From Nonomuraea angiospora (GTDB lineage Bacteria; Actinomycetota; Actinomycetes; Streptosporangiales; Streptosporangiaceae): 64,000 nucleotides of DNA. A program made the position numbers and the translations under genes. The notes under the pieces were generated by a model, which searched no databases, had not been told where the DNA came from, and saw only the letters and a program-made list of their open reading frames with translations. The stretch covers positions 1,054,001 to 1,118,000 of the forward strand of contig NZ_JADBEK010000001.1 of NCBI RefSeq assembly GCF_014873145.1. The letters are read 5' to 3'. Below, piece by piece: positions 1 to 8,146 of this stretch (positions are counted from its first letter, which is position 1; each line of letters opens with the position of its first letter).

Positions 1-5
1 TCCCG

Positions 6-655
6 TCATGGGGCGAACAGGACGCGGGATTCAAGATCGAGGCGGGTGGCGGGAGCGGCCGGAGCGTTGATATTGAGGATCCAGTTGCCGAACCGGCGAA
101 TCGTCACCACATCGTCGCGGACCCCGGCCCGCACCGTGTGCAGCAGGCTGACGATCAGCGTCAGCCCCTTGTCCTGGTCCAGCACCTTGCGCAGATCCGC
201 GACCTCGGTCACCAGTGCCTCGCCCGCGAAGTGCGCGACCTTCCCCGGCGGCACATCCGCCAGCCAGGCCTCGGCCGGGCCAAGCGCCTCCAGGTGCCGC
301 AGGAGCGCCAGACGTCCCTTGAACTTGCCCAGCGACGCAGCCTGCGCCACGTCCGTCAACCGGTCGTAGTCACTGCGCGCGTGACCGGATCGACCACCAG
401 CAACGTGGCCGGCCTCACGCGAGCAGCAATATCGACCCGGCCCGCCACGAGCGTGAGGAATTCGCGGTTCACCTCGGTACGGATCGTCTCGGTCAGCTCG
501 TCGTGTAGCCGGGCAACTCGCATCGCGCCCGGACCAGGTCCTCCAACGCCACGTTGATCAGATCGGCTGGGTTGTCCCTGGCCTGGGCCGCCTTGCGGGT
601 CGTCTTGCGTCCTACCGTGGGCCCACTCCACCTCATCGGCCGTGGGAGTGAACAC
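6..655 (-). pseudogene. Tn3-family transposase remnant (copy 1)
   Basis: Remnant of a Tn3 TnpA, the DDE enzyme of replicative transposition. Pieces in different frames must be joined: EVEWAHGRTQD near 620-655, DNPADLINVALEDLV near 510-580, VNREFLTLVAGRVD near 370-480, and LGKFKGRLALLRHLEALGP through LLHTVRAGVRDD near 95-355. The last three align with the fuller copy at 36186-39253. There is an internal deletion after the first piece and at least two frameshifts. The catalytic C-terminal part is absent: near 95 the frame runs into unrelated codons (FGNWILNINAPA) and stops. Family assignment is firm; exact break points are estimates. Confidence 0.8.
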
Positions 656-1369
656 CTCGGCCGGTTCCCGCGCCCCGATAGTTCGCGCGAACCTCCGGAA
701 ACCATCACCAACCGGCGTGAATGCGGAAGATGCCGCCATCGCCCTCGTAGTTGTGCCAGGTGGTGACGTTCCAGCGCACCGTGGGGTGGCCTCCCGAGCC
801 GTCCGGTTGCACGCCGTCCCAGAGCGCGTCGGAGGCGCCGATGTCGGACTTGCAGAAGTTGATGCCGCACTTGGCCGCCGGCGGCAAGGCGGAGAGCGAT
901 GGTGAGCCGCACGCGAAGCCGGGTGCGTTTGCGGGGATGCTGATCAGGGTTGAAGCCTTCGATGACGATGTCGGAGAAGTGCGGCGCGAGTTGCTGGTCG
1001 GCCTGAGTGCGCGCAGTCCCGCGGGACAGTCGGCCGGCATTGATGGTCTGGCGGAGCCGGTCGCGCTCGGTGGCGGGGATGGGGCGGCGTCCGAGCCAGT
1101 CGGGCCAGCCGTCAGGCCGTGTGGGTGAGAGGGGCGGCACGGGGTCGGCGTTCCCTTCGGCTGGCGTGGTGCTGCCTTTGGTGACGTGACGCCTTGCGCG
1201 GTGGCGGGAACGGCTGTTGATCAGTTACTTACCGCCTTTGCTGGCGGTCCGGACAGGCCTGCCAAGCTTGCGATTCCTGCATGGGGGCGGTTTCGAACTC
1301 GAACCTCGTCTCCTGTTCGTCCTGCCGCATGGTCCCGGTTGCGCGCCGACGATCAGCGTGCTGCCCGCT
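656..1369. other. Decayed stretch without an intact gene
   Basis: I see no supportable gene here. On the minus strand, roughly 705-870, an open stretch with GVQPDGSGGHP and WHNYEGDGG could be a scrap of a secreted glycosidase-like protein. It has no start and no complete domain, so I do not assign it. The stretch separates a transposase remnant from a recombinase remnant and is probably debris from transposon turnover. Confidence 0.5.
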
Positions 1370-1988
1370 CACGCCGTTGGTGGATGTCGATCTCGACCCC
1401 GGCCTGCGCGCAGTAGGTCTGCCAGCGGTGGTGGGCGGCGTCGTAGGACAGCGGCCCACCACGACCGTTGATCGAGGCGCGAAACAGCGGCCCGGCGCGG
1501 TAGCCAGCCGGCGCGGGCCAGCTACAGCTTGAGCAGGGCGACGTAGCCGCGATCGTCCAGCAGCACCGTGCGCACGCTGCCGCCCTTGCCGTGGATGCGC
1601 ACGTGTTCGTCGTCCAGGCGCAAGCCGAGGTCTTCGACGTGCAGGCCGCACACCTCCGAGGCGCGGGCGCCGCAGCGGTCCATCGGGTCAGCCTGCAGCA
1701 AGTCGTGGCGGAGCGCCCACTTGCAGAAGGAGGCGACGGCGGAGCGCTTGCGCTTGCGGGTCGACGGCGCGAGTCCGGCGATCTCGGCGAGGAACGCGCG
1801 GACCGGCGCGGCGGTCAGCTCGCCGACCGGGTCGCCGTGGTGGCCGGCGAACTGCAGCAGGTCCCCGCGCGATAGGCGCGCCGGGTGTGCGCGGAGGCGC
1901 CGGCATTGGTCAGGTCAGTGAGGAAGTCGTCCAGGGGCGCCGCCGGCGGGTGCGCGCGGCCGAACTGCTCGCTGATGACCGGATCCAT
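1370..1988 (-). pseudogene. Tyrosine recombinase (phage integrase family) remnant
   Basis: Broken site-specific tyrosine recombinase. The N-terminal SAM-like DNA-binding domain starts at ATG 1988 and shifts frame near 1870 (reading on as GDLLQFAGHHGDPV, then STRKRKRSAVASFCKWALR). About 60 residues that normally carry the first catalytic Arg are deleted between DLLQADPMDR and GARASEVCGLHVEDL. A stop follows VALLKL near 1530. A further frame continues with GPLFRASINGRGGPLS and YDAAHHRWQTYCAQAG and ends at EIDIHQ, just before the catalytic HxxR block. The enzyme cannot be active. It may have been the resolution or integration enzyme of the element whose transposase remnant lies beside it. Confidence 0.8.
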
Positions 1989-2163
1989 GCCGCCTGCCCT
2001 CCGACGTCTCGGCCCCGATCGGCGAAGTTGCCAGACAACCGGGAAACGAAGCGTCCGCGCGAGAGGCCGGCCGCCCAGGTCGTGCCCGGCCTGTGATCGC
2101 TATCTTGCCAGATAACGTAGATCGTCTAAGAACTGGTCACGTCCCAAGGTGATCCGGAAATCG

Positions 2164-2190
2164 TGAACCTTCTTGGCTTCTCGCCCGACT
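2164..2190 (+). promoter_or_regulatory. Candidate ECF-type promoter for the sigma/ABC operon
   Basis: A TGAACC -35-like element (2164-2169) is followed after 16 bases by CGACT (2186-2190), the usual spacing for ECF sigma promoters. It lies 24 bases upstream of the sigma-factor start, so autoregulation is possible. This is a pattern match only. Confidence 0.3.
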
Positions 2191-2213
2191 GTGCAAGATG
2201 ACGGGAGGGCGAG

Positions 2214-2738
2214 ATGACCGATGAGCTGCTGGTGGTGCGCGCTCAGCTGGGCGAGCGCGCGGCGCTGGCCGAGTTGCTGGCTCAGTGGCGGGTGCCGGTG
2301 TGGACGTACGTGCGCCGCATGCTGGATGCAGACCGGGCCGACGACGTGACCCAGGAGATTTGGCTGGCCGTAGTCCGCGGCCTGCCCCGGCTCAGGGAAC
2401 CCGACCGGTTCGCGCCGTGGCTGTTCACGATCGCCCGGCGCTCGGTCACCGACCGGCTGCGCGGCGAGTATGCCCGCGAGCAGGAGACGCTCGCGGGCGA
2501 CGACGTGGCCACCGAGGACCCGGTCGAGGCCATGGTGGATCGCGCCGCGCTGATGAACGTGCTGTCGGAGCTGCCGGTGCTGGAGCGGGAGATCCTCGTG
2601 CTGTTCTACCTGGAGGACCTGACGGTCGAGGAGTGCGCGTACATCTGTCGGATCCCGGCCGGGACAGTCAAGTCCCGACTCAGCCGCGCCCGTCGTCTGC
2701 TGCGTGAGCACCTCAAGGAGAAGGGATACCGGCCATGA
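2214..2738 (+). CDS. RNA polymerase ECF-type sigma factor
   Basis: A 174-residue sigma-70 family protein with only regions 2 and 4, the ECF layout. Region 2 spans about residues 20-85, with the core-binding/-10-recognition segment DDVTQEIWLAV near 41-51. Region 4.2 carries the helix-turn-helix (EECAYICRIPAGTVKSRL) near 137-155 for -35 recognition. The start is ATG 2214, preceded by GGGAGGGCGAG. Its end overlaps the next gene by 4 bases (ATGA), so it heads a five-gene operon with an ABC exporter. No classical zinc anti-sigma gene is present. The membrane protein encoded next may take that role, which is inference. Target genes cannot be read from the window. Confidence 0.9.
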   Translation: MTDELLVVRAQLGERAALAELLAQWRVPVWTYVRRMLDADRADDVTQEIWLAVVRGLPRLREPDRFAPWLFTIARRSVTDRLRGEYAREQETLAGDDVATEDPVEAMVDRAALMNVLSELPVLEREILVLFYLEDLTVEECAYICRIPAGTVKSRLSRARRLLREHLKEKGYRP

Positions 2739-3217
2739 CAGAAGAGCCTCGTCTGTCGGCGCAGGACATGATCGATCGACTGGCGCCGGTGTTGTCGCCC
2801 AGGGTCCGGATCCGGGCGGTGGCGGCACTGCTGGCCGGCGTCGGCGGCACGGTGTTCGTGGGCACGTTGTGGTGGTCGGAGCCAGGACCGCTGCCAGGGC
2901 GCACGCATCTGGCGTTCGCGTTGTTCACCGTGTTCTGCCTGGCCTGGGCGACGTACGGCGGGTGGCTGCTGACGCGCCGGGTTCCGCTGTTCGCCACCGA
3001 TCGGGTGATCGCCGCCTGGATCGGCCTGGCCGCCTCGCTGGCCACCACGGCGGTCGTGACCGTCGTGGCCGTGCAGCGCGGCACCGGGGCGGGGCTTGCC
3101 CTGGCGGTCGGGGGCCTGTTCGTCGCTGTGGCCCTGGCGCTGGCGGTGCGCGCCCATGCCCGGCGCGCAGCGCTGCTGCGCCGCATGCACGAGCTGACCG
3201 GCCGGGAGGAGCGGTGA
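2735..3217 (+). CDS. Four-helix membrane protein of the sigma/ABC operon
   Basis: A 160-residue integral membrane protein of unrecognised family. Hydrophobic segments lie at about residues 25-47, 58-80, 90-112 and 117-139, with a cytosolic Arg-rich C-terminus (RAHARRAALLRRM). There is no zinc-binding HxxxCxxC motif, so it is not a standard ZAS anti-sigma factor. It overlaps the sigma gene at its 5' end and the ABC ATPase at its 3' end by 4 bases each, implying tight translational coupling. It could tether or inhibit the sigma factor at the membrane or be an accessory part of the exporter. Both are guesses from context. Confidence 0.75.
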   Translation: MTEEPRLSAQDMIDRLAPVLSPRVRIRAVAALLAGVGGTVFVGTLWWSEPGPLPGRTHLAFALFTVFCLAWATYGGWLLTRRVPLFATDRVIAAWIGLAASLATTAVVTVVAVQRGTGAGLALAVGGLFVAVALALAVRAHARRAALLRRMHELTGREER

Positions 3218-3909
3218 ACGCGCTGCGGACCAGTGGCCTGGGCAAGCGTTACCGGCAGCGGTGGGCGCTGCGCGAGGCCACCATCGCGGTGCCCGCCGGG
3301 GCCAGGGCCGCGTTGGTCGGGCCGAACGGGGCAGGCAAGTCCACGCTGCTGAACCTGGCGGCGGGCCTGCTGACGCCCACCACGGGACGTGCGGAGGTCT
3401 TCGGCCGGCCGCTGGAGACGGCCGCGGTCGCGTTCGTCGCCCAGGACAAGCCTCTGTATCGCCGGTGGAGCGTCGCCGACCTGCTGCGCTTCGGCTCCGC
3501 GACCAACCCCCGCTGGGATCGCGCGGCTGCGCAGGCTCTGCTGTCCGGGCACGACATCAGCCTGCGCGAGCGGGTGGACCGATTGTCCGGCGGCCAGCGC
3601 ACGCTCCTCGCGCTCGCGCTGGCCGTCGGCAAGCGCGCCGATCTGGTGGTGCTGGACGAGCCGCTGGCCGAGCTCGATCCGCTGGCCCGCCTGCAGGTGA
3701 TGAGCGTGGTACGCGAGCTGGAGGCCACCGTGCTGCTGTCCTCCCACATCCTGGCCGACCTGGCCGAGGTGTGCGATCACCTGATCCTGCTCGGCGCCGG
3801 CCGGGTTGGGCTGTGCGGCAGCTTCGCCGACCTGCTGAGCAGCCACTCCGCCACCGATCTGGAGGACCTCGTACTGCACTATCTCCGCAACCCCGAGGCG
3901 GTTCGATGA
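3214..3909 (+). CDS. ABC transporter ATP-binding protein
   Basis: A 231-residue ABC-2-type ATPase that powers the neighbouring permease. Visible motifs are Walker A GPNGAGKS (residues 36-43), the Q-loop VAQDKPLY, signature LSGGQ (124-128), Walker B VVLDEP near 147-152 and the switch His in SSHILADL. The start is GTG 3214, overlapping the previous stop, and its own stop overlaps the permease ATG. The small size and the lack of a fused membrane domain fit drug, lantibiotic or stress-signal exporters. The substrate is unknown. Co-transcription with an ECF sigma factor suggests a cell-envelope stress role. Confidence 0.9.
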   Translation: MNALRTSGLGKRYRQRWALREATIAVPAGARAALVGPNGAGKSTLLNLAAGLLTPTTGRAEVFGRPLETAAVAFVAQDKPLYRRWSVADLLRFGSATNPRWDRAAAQALLSGHDISLRERVDRLSGGQRTLLALALAVGKRADLVVLDEPLAELDPLARLQVMSVVRELEATVLLSSHILADLAEVCDHLILLGAGRVGLCGSFADLLSSHSATDLEDLVLHYLRNPEAVR

Positions 3910-4544
3910 GCGGCCCGCTGTGGGTGGCCTGGCGCGGACAGCGCGCCCAGGCCGCCGCCATCGCCGCGCTGCTCCTGCTCTACGGTGCCGCCGCCGCGGC
4001 CGAGCGGCTGGACCCGGGCCTGAGCGGACTCACCTTCCAACTGGCCGGCTTCCTGGCCGGCGCAATCTGCCTGATCTGGGGCGCTCCCCTCATCGCCCGG
4101 GAGTTCGAGGCCGGCACTCACAAACTTGCCTGGACCCAGAGCCTGTCGCGGGGCCGCTGGCTGGCCGCCGTCCTCGCCATCGCGGCGGCCGGCGCCCTGA
4201 CCGCGACCGCCGCCCTCGCCGCGGTGCTGACCTGGGCCCTGCCGGGCACCGAGGGTAACCCGATGGCCTGGCCGTACTACGAAAGCCACGGCCTGGTTCC
4301 GTACGCCAGGGCGCTGTGGGCGCTGACCCTCGGCGTCGCACTCGGTGCGGTGACCCGGCACACCCGCATCGCCATGCCGCTATCGGTACTCCTGGTCGGT
4401 GCCGGTCAACTCGCCGCTCGGGCCCTGCGCGGGCGATTCGATCTGTCCTTCTGGGCCATGCAGCGGACCGAAACGGCCGTCTACCTGGCGTTCACCCTTG
4501 CCCTGACCGGAATCGCCTACTTGGCGATACGACGCCGAGCCTGA
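3906..4544 (+). CDS. ABC-2-type transporter permease
   Basis: A 212-residue membrane protein with about six hydrophobic segments (for example AAAIAALLLLYGAAAAA near 15-31, LAAVLAIAAAGALTATAALA near 95-115 and a C-terminal AFTLALTGIAYLAI). The REFEAGTHKLAWTQSLSR stretch after the second helix is the conserved cytosolic element of ABC-2 permeases and contacts the ATPase. It overlaps the ATPase gene by 4 bases. With that ATPase it should form a homodimeric exporter. Substrate not determinable. Confidence 0.85.
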   Translation: MSGPLWVAWRGQRAQAAAIAALLLLYGAAAAAERLDPGLSGLTFQLAGFLAGAICLIWGAPLIAREFEAGTHKLAWTQSLSRGRWLAAVLAIAAAGALTATAALAAVLTWALPGTEGNPMAWPYYESHGLVPYARALWALTLGVALGAVTRHTRIAMPLSVLLVGAGQLAARALRGRFDLSFWAMQRTETAVYLAFTLALTGIAYLAIRRRA

Positions 4545-4561
4545 CCATGAAGGAGATCACG

Positions 4562-4675
4562 ATGGCCCACAACCCGAAATTCGTCCGCCGACGCCTTGGC
4601 ACGACAGCCCTGGTCGTGGTGACCGTGCTCGTCGCCGCGGTGCTCCTGGCCGGCGTGATCACACTGCTGGGCTGA
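4562..4675 (+). CDS. 37-residue single-pass membrane peptide
   Basis: A short gene whose ATG (4562) follows an AAGGAGATCACG ribosome binding site 17 bases after the permease stop. The peptide has a basic N-terminus (HNPKFVRRRLG) and one hydrophobic helix (LVVVTVLVAAVLLAGVITLL). An in-frame upstream ATG at 4547 lacks a good ribosome site. The strong RBS and operon position argue that it is translated. Small membrane peptides of this kind often modulate a transporter or a sensor, and here the exporter encoded just upstream is the obvious partner. No family is recognised. Confidence 0.65.
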   Translation: MAHNPKFVRRRLGTTALVVVTVLVAAVLLAGVITLLG

Positions 4676-4944
4676 AGCGCCTGCGTGGTGAGCCGGCATC
4701 GCCCCCCGGCTGCTCTGCGGCGCCCGGCGGCGGCGGCGGCCGGATCCGTCGCGGGTGCGTGAGTTGCTGCACCAGGTCGGGTTGGCCGGGCGGGAGGGGT
4801 GGCGCCCGGCGACGGGATACCGGTGGCGTCGGTGATCAGAGGGTGCTCGCTGCCGACCCGTCCGCGATCGACCGCGGACGGGCCGGTCTGCGGCAGGTGC
4901 TCCCAGGCGATCCCGGGCGCTCTTTGGAGTGATACCCGTGAGAG
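4676..4944. other. Intergenic region, no gene seen
   Basis: GC-rich non-coding stretch. On the plus strand near 4745-4800 a short open run (RVRELLHQVGLAGR) resembles the helical part of an ABC ATPase, but it has neither start nor Walker motifs and is at most a scrap. No promoter stands out. Confidence 0.4.
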
Positions 4945-4989
4945 ACGTCGAAGGGTGTACCCAGAGCATCTGGACACACCCTTCGACGT
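4945..4989 (-). terminator. Hairpin terminator of the esterase gene
   Basis: Perfect 14-bp inverted repeat: ACGTCGAAGGGTGT (4945-4958) and ACACCCTTCGACGT (4976-4989) with a 17-base loop. It begins 5 bases past the esterase stop codon. No U-tract follows, which is common for actinomycete terminators. It also faces the sigma/ABC operon and may act in both directions. Confidence 0.75.
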
Positions 4990-4994
4990 GGCCG

Positions 4995-6455
4995 TCAGGT
5001 CGGGCAGCCGCTGTCGGCGATGACGAAATATCCGGCAGACCTTTCCTCAAGGGTGTGACCGGTGTAGAGGTTCCAGAGGCCCATCTGCTGGTTGGAACCG
5101 TTGGCGTAGACGTAGCCGCCGCTCTGATGGGCGCGACCGGCCGCGACGTGGTTGTAGTTGCTGGCAGTGAAACACTGCGGGGTGTAGCTGCTCGTCGTGG
5201 CGTTGACGGCAGCGGACTGGGAGCCGACCGCTCCGGCGCCGTCGACGGCGGCCACCGTGTAGCTGTAGGACGTGCCGCTGGCCAGGCCCGTGTCCGTGTA
5301 AGCGGTGGAGGTGACTGCGGAAGTGTTGATCTTCGTACCGTTGCGGTAGACGTTGTATCCGGCCGCCCCGGAGACCGGATACCAGGTCAGGGAGGCCGAG
5401 GTGTCGGTGGTTCCCGTCACCGAGAGACCGCTCGGTGCCGCAGGACCCGTCTGGTCGAGGCCGAAGAACGTGGCTGTGTAGTAGCTGGAGCAGATGTACT
5501 TCAGATAATAGGTGCTGGAGGTTCCGCACTGATCGGCGCCGGAGCCGGGGTTGACGGCCAGGCCATGGCCCATGCCGGAGATCGAGTAGGTGACCACGGC
5601 AGGCTTGCCGTTGGCGTCGTTGTAGACGTTCTCGGTAGTGCCGCCGGTCAACGACCGGGTGCTGGAGGGGGTCTGGCTGATACCCCAGACGTTGGTCCAG
5701 CCGTCTCTGCTGTAGGTCAGCTGGGCCGGGTTGACGGTGTAGTCGGAGCTGCCGTGCCAGATCGCCACGCGCGGGTACGGTCCGCTGTAGCCGGAGTACG
5801 CGTTGCGGATGAGGTCGCCCCACTGTTTGGGAGTTCGGCTGGTCGTGCCTGAAAGGCAATTGGTGTTGGTGATTCCGGTGGTGGAACAGTAGGCGGCGGG
5901 ACCGGAGTGTATGGAGCCCGCGGCGAACACGTCCGGATAAGCGGCGAGCAGGTCGGCGGCCATGCCACCACCGGCGGACAGGCCGGTCACGTAGATGCGG
6001 CTGGGGTTGACGTGGTAGTTGGCCTTCGCGTACTGAACCATCTGGTAGATGGACAGCACCTGGCCCTTGCCCCGGGTGATGTTGGACGAGGTGCCCCAGT
6101 CGAAGCAATAGTTGATGGGGCTTATCAACGAGGGCTGCTCTGGGAAGACGAGGGCGAACCCGTACAGGTCCGCATACTTGGGCCAGCCGGATTTGGCGTA
6201 GTAGTCGCTGGCGCTCTGAGTGCAGCCGTGCAGGGCGACCACGAGCGGCGCGTTGTCCGGCAGGCCGGCCGGAAGGTAGCTGTACATGTTCAGGCTGCCG
6301 GGATTGGAGCCGAAATCGCTGATCTTCGTAAGCGCGGCAGCGCTCGCGGGAGCCGCCGTGACCATGCTTCCGATGAGCAGCGCTCCGGCCACGAGGACCG
6401 ACCAGAGCCGGGCGAGACGGGCCTTGATGTGATGTGGTGTCGGTGAATTCTCCAT
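4995..6455 (-). CDS. Secreted PHB-depolymerase-like esterase with FN3 and C-terminal domain
   Basis: A 486-residue extracellular polyester or acetylxylan esterase of the PHB-depolymerase (Esterase_phd) family. A Sec signal peptide ends near APASA (residue 39). The alpha/beta-hydrolase domain has an oxyanion segment HGCTQSASDYY, nucleophile Ser160 in GLSAGG, probable Asp238 (HGSSDYTVNPAQ) and His297 (GMGHG). An FN3 linker spans about 330-415. A roughly 60-residue terminal domain starts with CFTASNYNHVAAGRA and ends with CP. The start ATG 6455 has AGGAGTGCACG in front; a longer N-terminus would have no signal peptide. It ends at a strong hairpin. Substrate is likely a polyester or esterified polysaccharide. 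The terminal domain recurs at the N-terminus of the serine hydrolase at 18341-20035. Confidence 0.88.
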   Translation of the reverse strand: MENSPTPHHIKARLARLWSVLVAGALLIGSMVTAAPASAAALTKISDFGSNPGSLNMYSYLPAGLPDNAPLVVALHGCTQSASDYYAKSGWPKYADLYGFALVFPEQPSLISPINYCFDWGTSSNITRGKGQVLSIYQMVQYAKANYHVNPSRIYVTGLSAGGGMAADLLAAYPDVFAAGSIHSGPAAYCSTTGITNTNCLSGTTSRTPKQWGDLIRNAYSGYSGPYPRVAIWHGSSDYTVNPAQLTYSRDGWTNVWGISQTPSSTRSLTGGTTENVYNDANGKPAVVTYSISGMGHGLAVNPGSGADQCGTSSTYYLKYICSSYYTATFFGLDQTGPAAPSGLSVTGTTDTSASLTWYPVSGAAGYNVYRNGTKINTSAVTSTAYTDTGLASGTSYSYTVAAVDGAGAVGSQSAAVNATTSSYTPQCFTASNYNHVAAGRAHQSGGYVYANGSNQQMGLWNLYTGHTLEERSAGYFVIADSGCPT

Positions 6456-6855
6456 CGTGCACTCCTGGGGGGTGGGAGATGAGCACCGGCTGTCAAACCG
6501 CCCACGCTCCCTCGAACACGGCCCTGCCATCGGAGTACGTGACGGCGGTCACAGACCTTTTGGGTATCCTCCGTCTCGCTAGCTCCTGCTGATATGTGTG
6601 CATGATCCCCTGTTCACATCGGCTTCGTATGAGCCGCGACCACAAGCGTCCGAGGCTGGAACCGGGAACGCGAACGGCAGCGCGTTCCAGGCGTTGAGGA
6701 TGCTCTGTGGTTTGCGGCGATGTGGCAAGGATCAAGATCGGCGGCTCCGCCTCGCCGGGAGGAGGCGGCGATTGCAGGGCCGCATGCTTAATCAGGCTGT
6801 CAGCGCCTTGGCGAGATGAGTTTCCCGGTCCCGGCCCGGTCCTCAGTTCCGCGGA
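6456..6855. other. Intergenic region upstream of the esterase and downstream of the P450
   Basis: About 400 bases without a credible gene. Short open frames here lack ribosome sites and family features. The esterase promoter must lie near 6456-6600, and I could not identify convincing -10/-35 elements. The 3' end of the P450 operon shows no strong terminator hairpin. Confidence 0.4.
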
Positions 6856-8130
6856 TCAGGTCAGGGTGACTTCGACGGGGAGCTTCTTGATGCCGTTGAC
6901 GAAGTTGGAGCGGACGCGGGGCACGTCACCGGCGAGCCTGATCGAGGACAGGCGGGGGATGAGCTCCTCGAACATGATGCGGATCTCCGTACGGGCGAGG
7001 AGGTTGCCCAGGCAGAGGTGCGGGCTGCCTTTTCCGAAGGTGATGTGGTCGTTGTCCTGGCGGGCGACGTCGAAGTCGTAGGGGTCGGTGAAGACCTCCT
7101 CGTCCCGGTTGCCGGAGGCGTACCACATCACGACCTTGTCGCCTTCGCGGATGAGCTTGCCGCCGAGTTCGACGTCGCGGGTGGCGGTGCGGCGGAAGTG
7201 GTAGACCGGCGAGGCCCAGCGCAGGAACTCCTCGACCGCGGTCGGGATGAGGGACGGCTCCTCCTGGAGGCGTGCCAGCTGCTCGGGGTGCTGGATGAGC
7301 GCCAGCATCGAGTGGCTGATGGTGTGGCGGGTGGTCTCGTTGCCCGCGACGACCAGGAGCAGGAAGTAGTTGTCGAAGTCCTGCGAGGACAGGGGGACTC
7401 CGTCGCGCGGGGTCTCGTTGACGAGCTTGGAGATGAGGTCCGCGCCGGTGCCGCCGCGCCGCTGCCGGGCCAGTTCCCGGCCGTATTCGAAGACCTCCAG
7501 GGAGGCGGGCGAGCGGAACGGCAGGTCGCGGTATCGCTCGCTCTCCTCGCTGTGCAGGAGGACGTCGGCGTAGTCGGGGTCGGTGTTGCCGATGATGCGG
7601 TTGCCCCAGTCGATGAGTTTCTGGTTGTCCCCTGGCGGGACGTCGAGGAGCCGGGCCAGGACGTTGATGGGAAAGTCGGCGGAGACGTCGGCGACGAAGT
7701 CGAAGGAGCCCTTGGCGAGGGCGGCATCGAGCGTCTTGGCGGTGAGGCCGCGAAGGAAGTCGGTGTAGGAGCTGATCACGGAGTTGCCGAACTGGCGCTG
7801 GAGCAGGCTGCGCAGCGCGCGGTGCCGGACGCCGTCGAGCTCCAGGATGGAGGCACGCTTGGCGATCTGGTCGTCGTCGAGCTCTTCCAGGTTGACGAAC
7901 TTGGTGGAGGTGAAGGTCTCCGCGTCGCGGTCGACCCGGGCGACGTCGGCGTGCCGCGTGACGGCCCAGAAACCCGAGTTCGGGGAGGCTTCAGGCGTCC
8001 AGTGGACGGGGTCCTGGTGCCGCAGGGTGTGGAACATGCGCCACGGGGTGACGCCGTCGGTGAAGCGGTCAAGGTCGGAGAGGTCGACCTCATCCAGCGG
8101 AAGTGGCTCGGAAAGTGCGTCTTTGATCAC
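6856..8130 (-). CDS. Cytochrome P450 monooxygenase
   Basis: A 424-residue bacterial class I P450. The I-helix oxygen-activation motif is AGNETTRH, the K-helix ExxR is EFLR in EEFLRWASP, and the haem loop is FGKGSPHLCLG with the thiolate ligand Cys373. It inserts one atom of O2 into a substrate using electrons from a ferredoxin, and the ferredoxin and reductase genes lie just across the divergent promoter (9793-11210). The sequence is closest in style to the CYP124/125/142 or linalool-hydroxylase groups, but substrate cannot be assigned. The start is GTG 8130 with AAGGAACCCTC. It follows the GS-like gene by 16 bases in one operon, suggesting that it oxidises a gamma-glutamylated intermediate. 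Confidence 0.92.
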   Translation of the reverse strand: MIKDALSEPLPLDEVDLSDLDRFTDGVTPWRMFHTLRHQDPVHWTPEASPNSGFWAVTRHADVARVDRDAETFTSTKFVNLEELDDDQIAKRASILELDGVRHRALRSLLQRQFGNSVISSYTDFLRGLTAKTLDAALAKGSFDFVADVSADFPINVLARLLDVPPGDNQKLIDWGNRIIGNTDPDYADVLLHSEESERYRDLPFRSPASLEVFEYGRELARQRRGGTGADLISKLVNETPRDGVPLSSQDFDNYFLLLVVAGNETTRHTISHSMLALIQHPEQLARLQEEPSLIPTAVEEFLRWASPVYHFRRTATRDVELGGKLIREGDKVVMWYASGNRDEEVFTDPYDFDVARQDNDHITFGKGSPHLCLGNLLARTEIRIMFEELIPRLSSIRLAGDVPRVRSNFVNGIKKLPVEVTLT

Positions 8131-8146
8131 GAGGGTTCCTTCGGCG

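Noticed and set aside
1285..1305. GGTTTCGAACTCGAACC as a possible tRNA T-arm or attachment site
   Set aside because: No cloverleaf can be drawn, and no duplicate of it is seen elsewhere in the window.
2704..3909. A single 401-codon protein spanning the membrane-protein and ABC ATPase genes
   Set aside because: The first part of that frame overlaps the well-supported membrane-protein gene. The ATPase has its own GTG start at 3214 with normal coupling.
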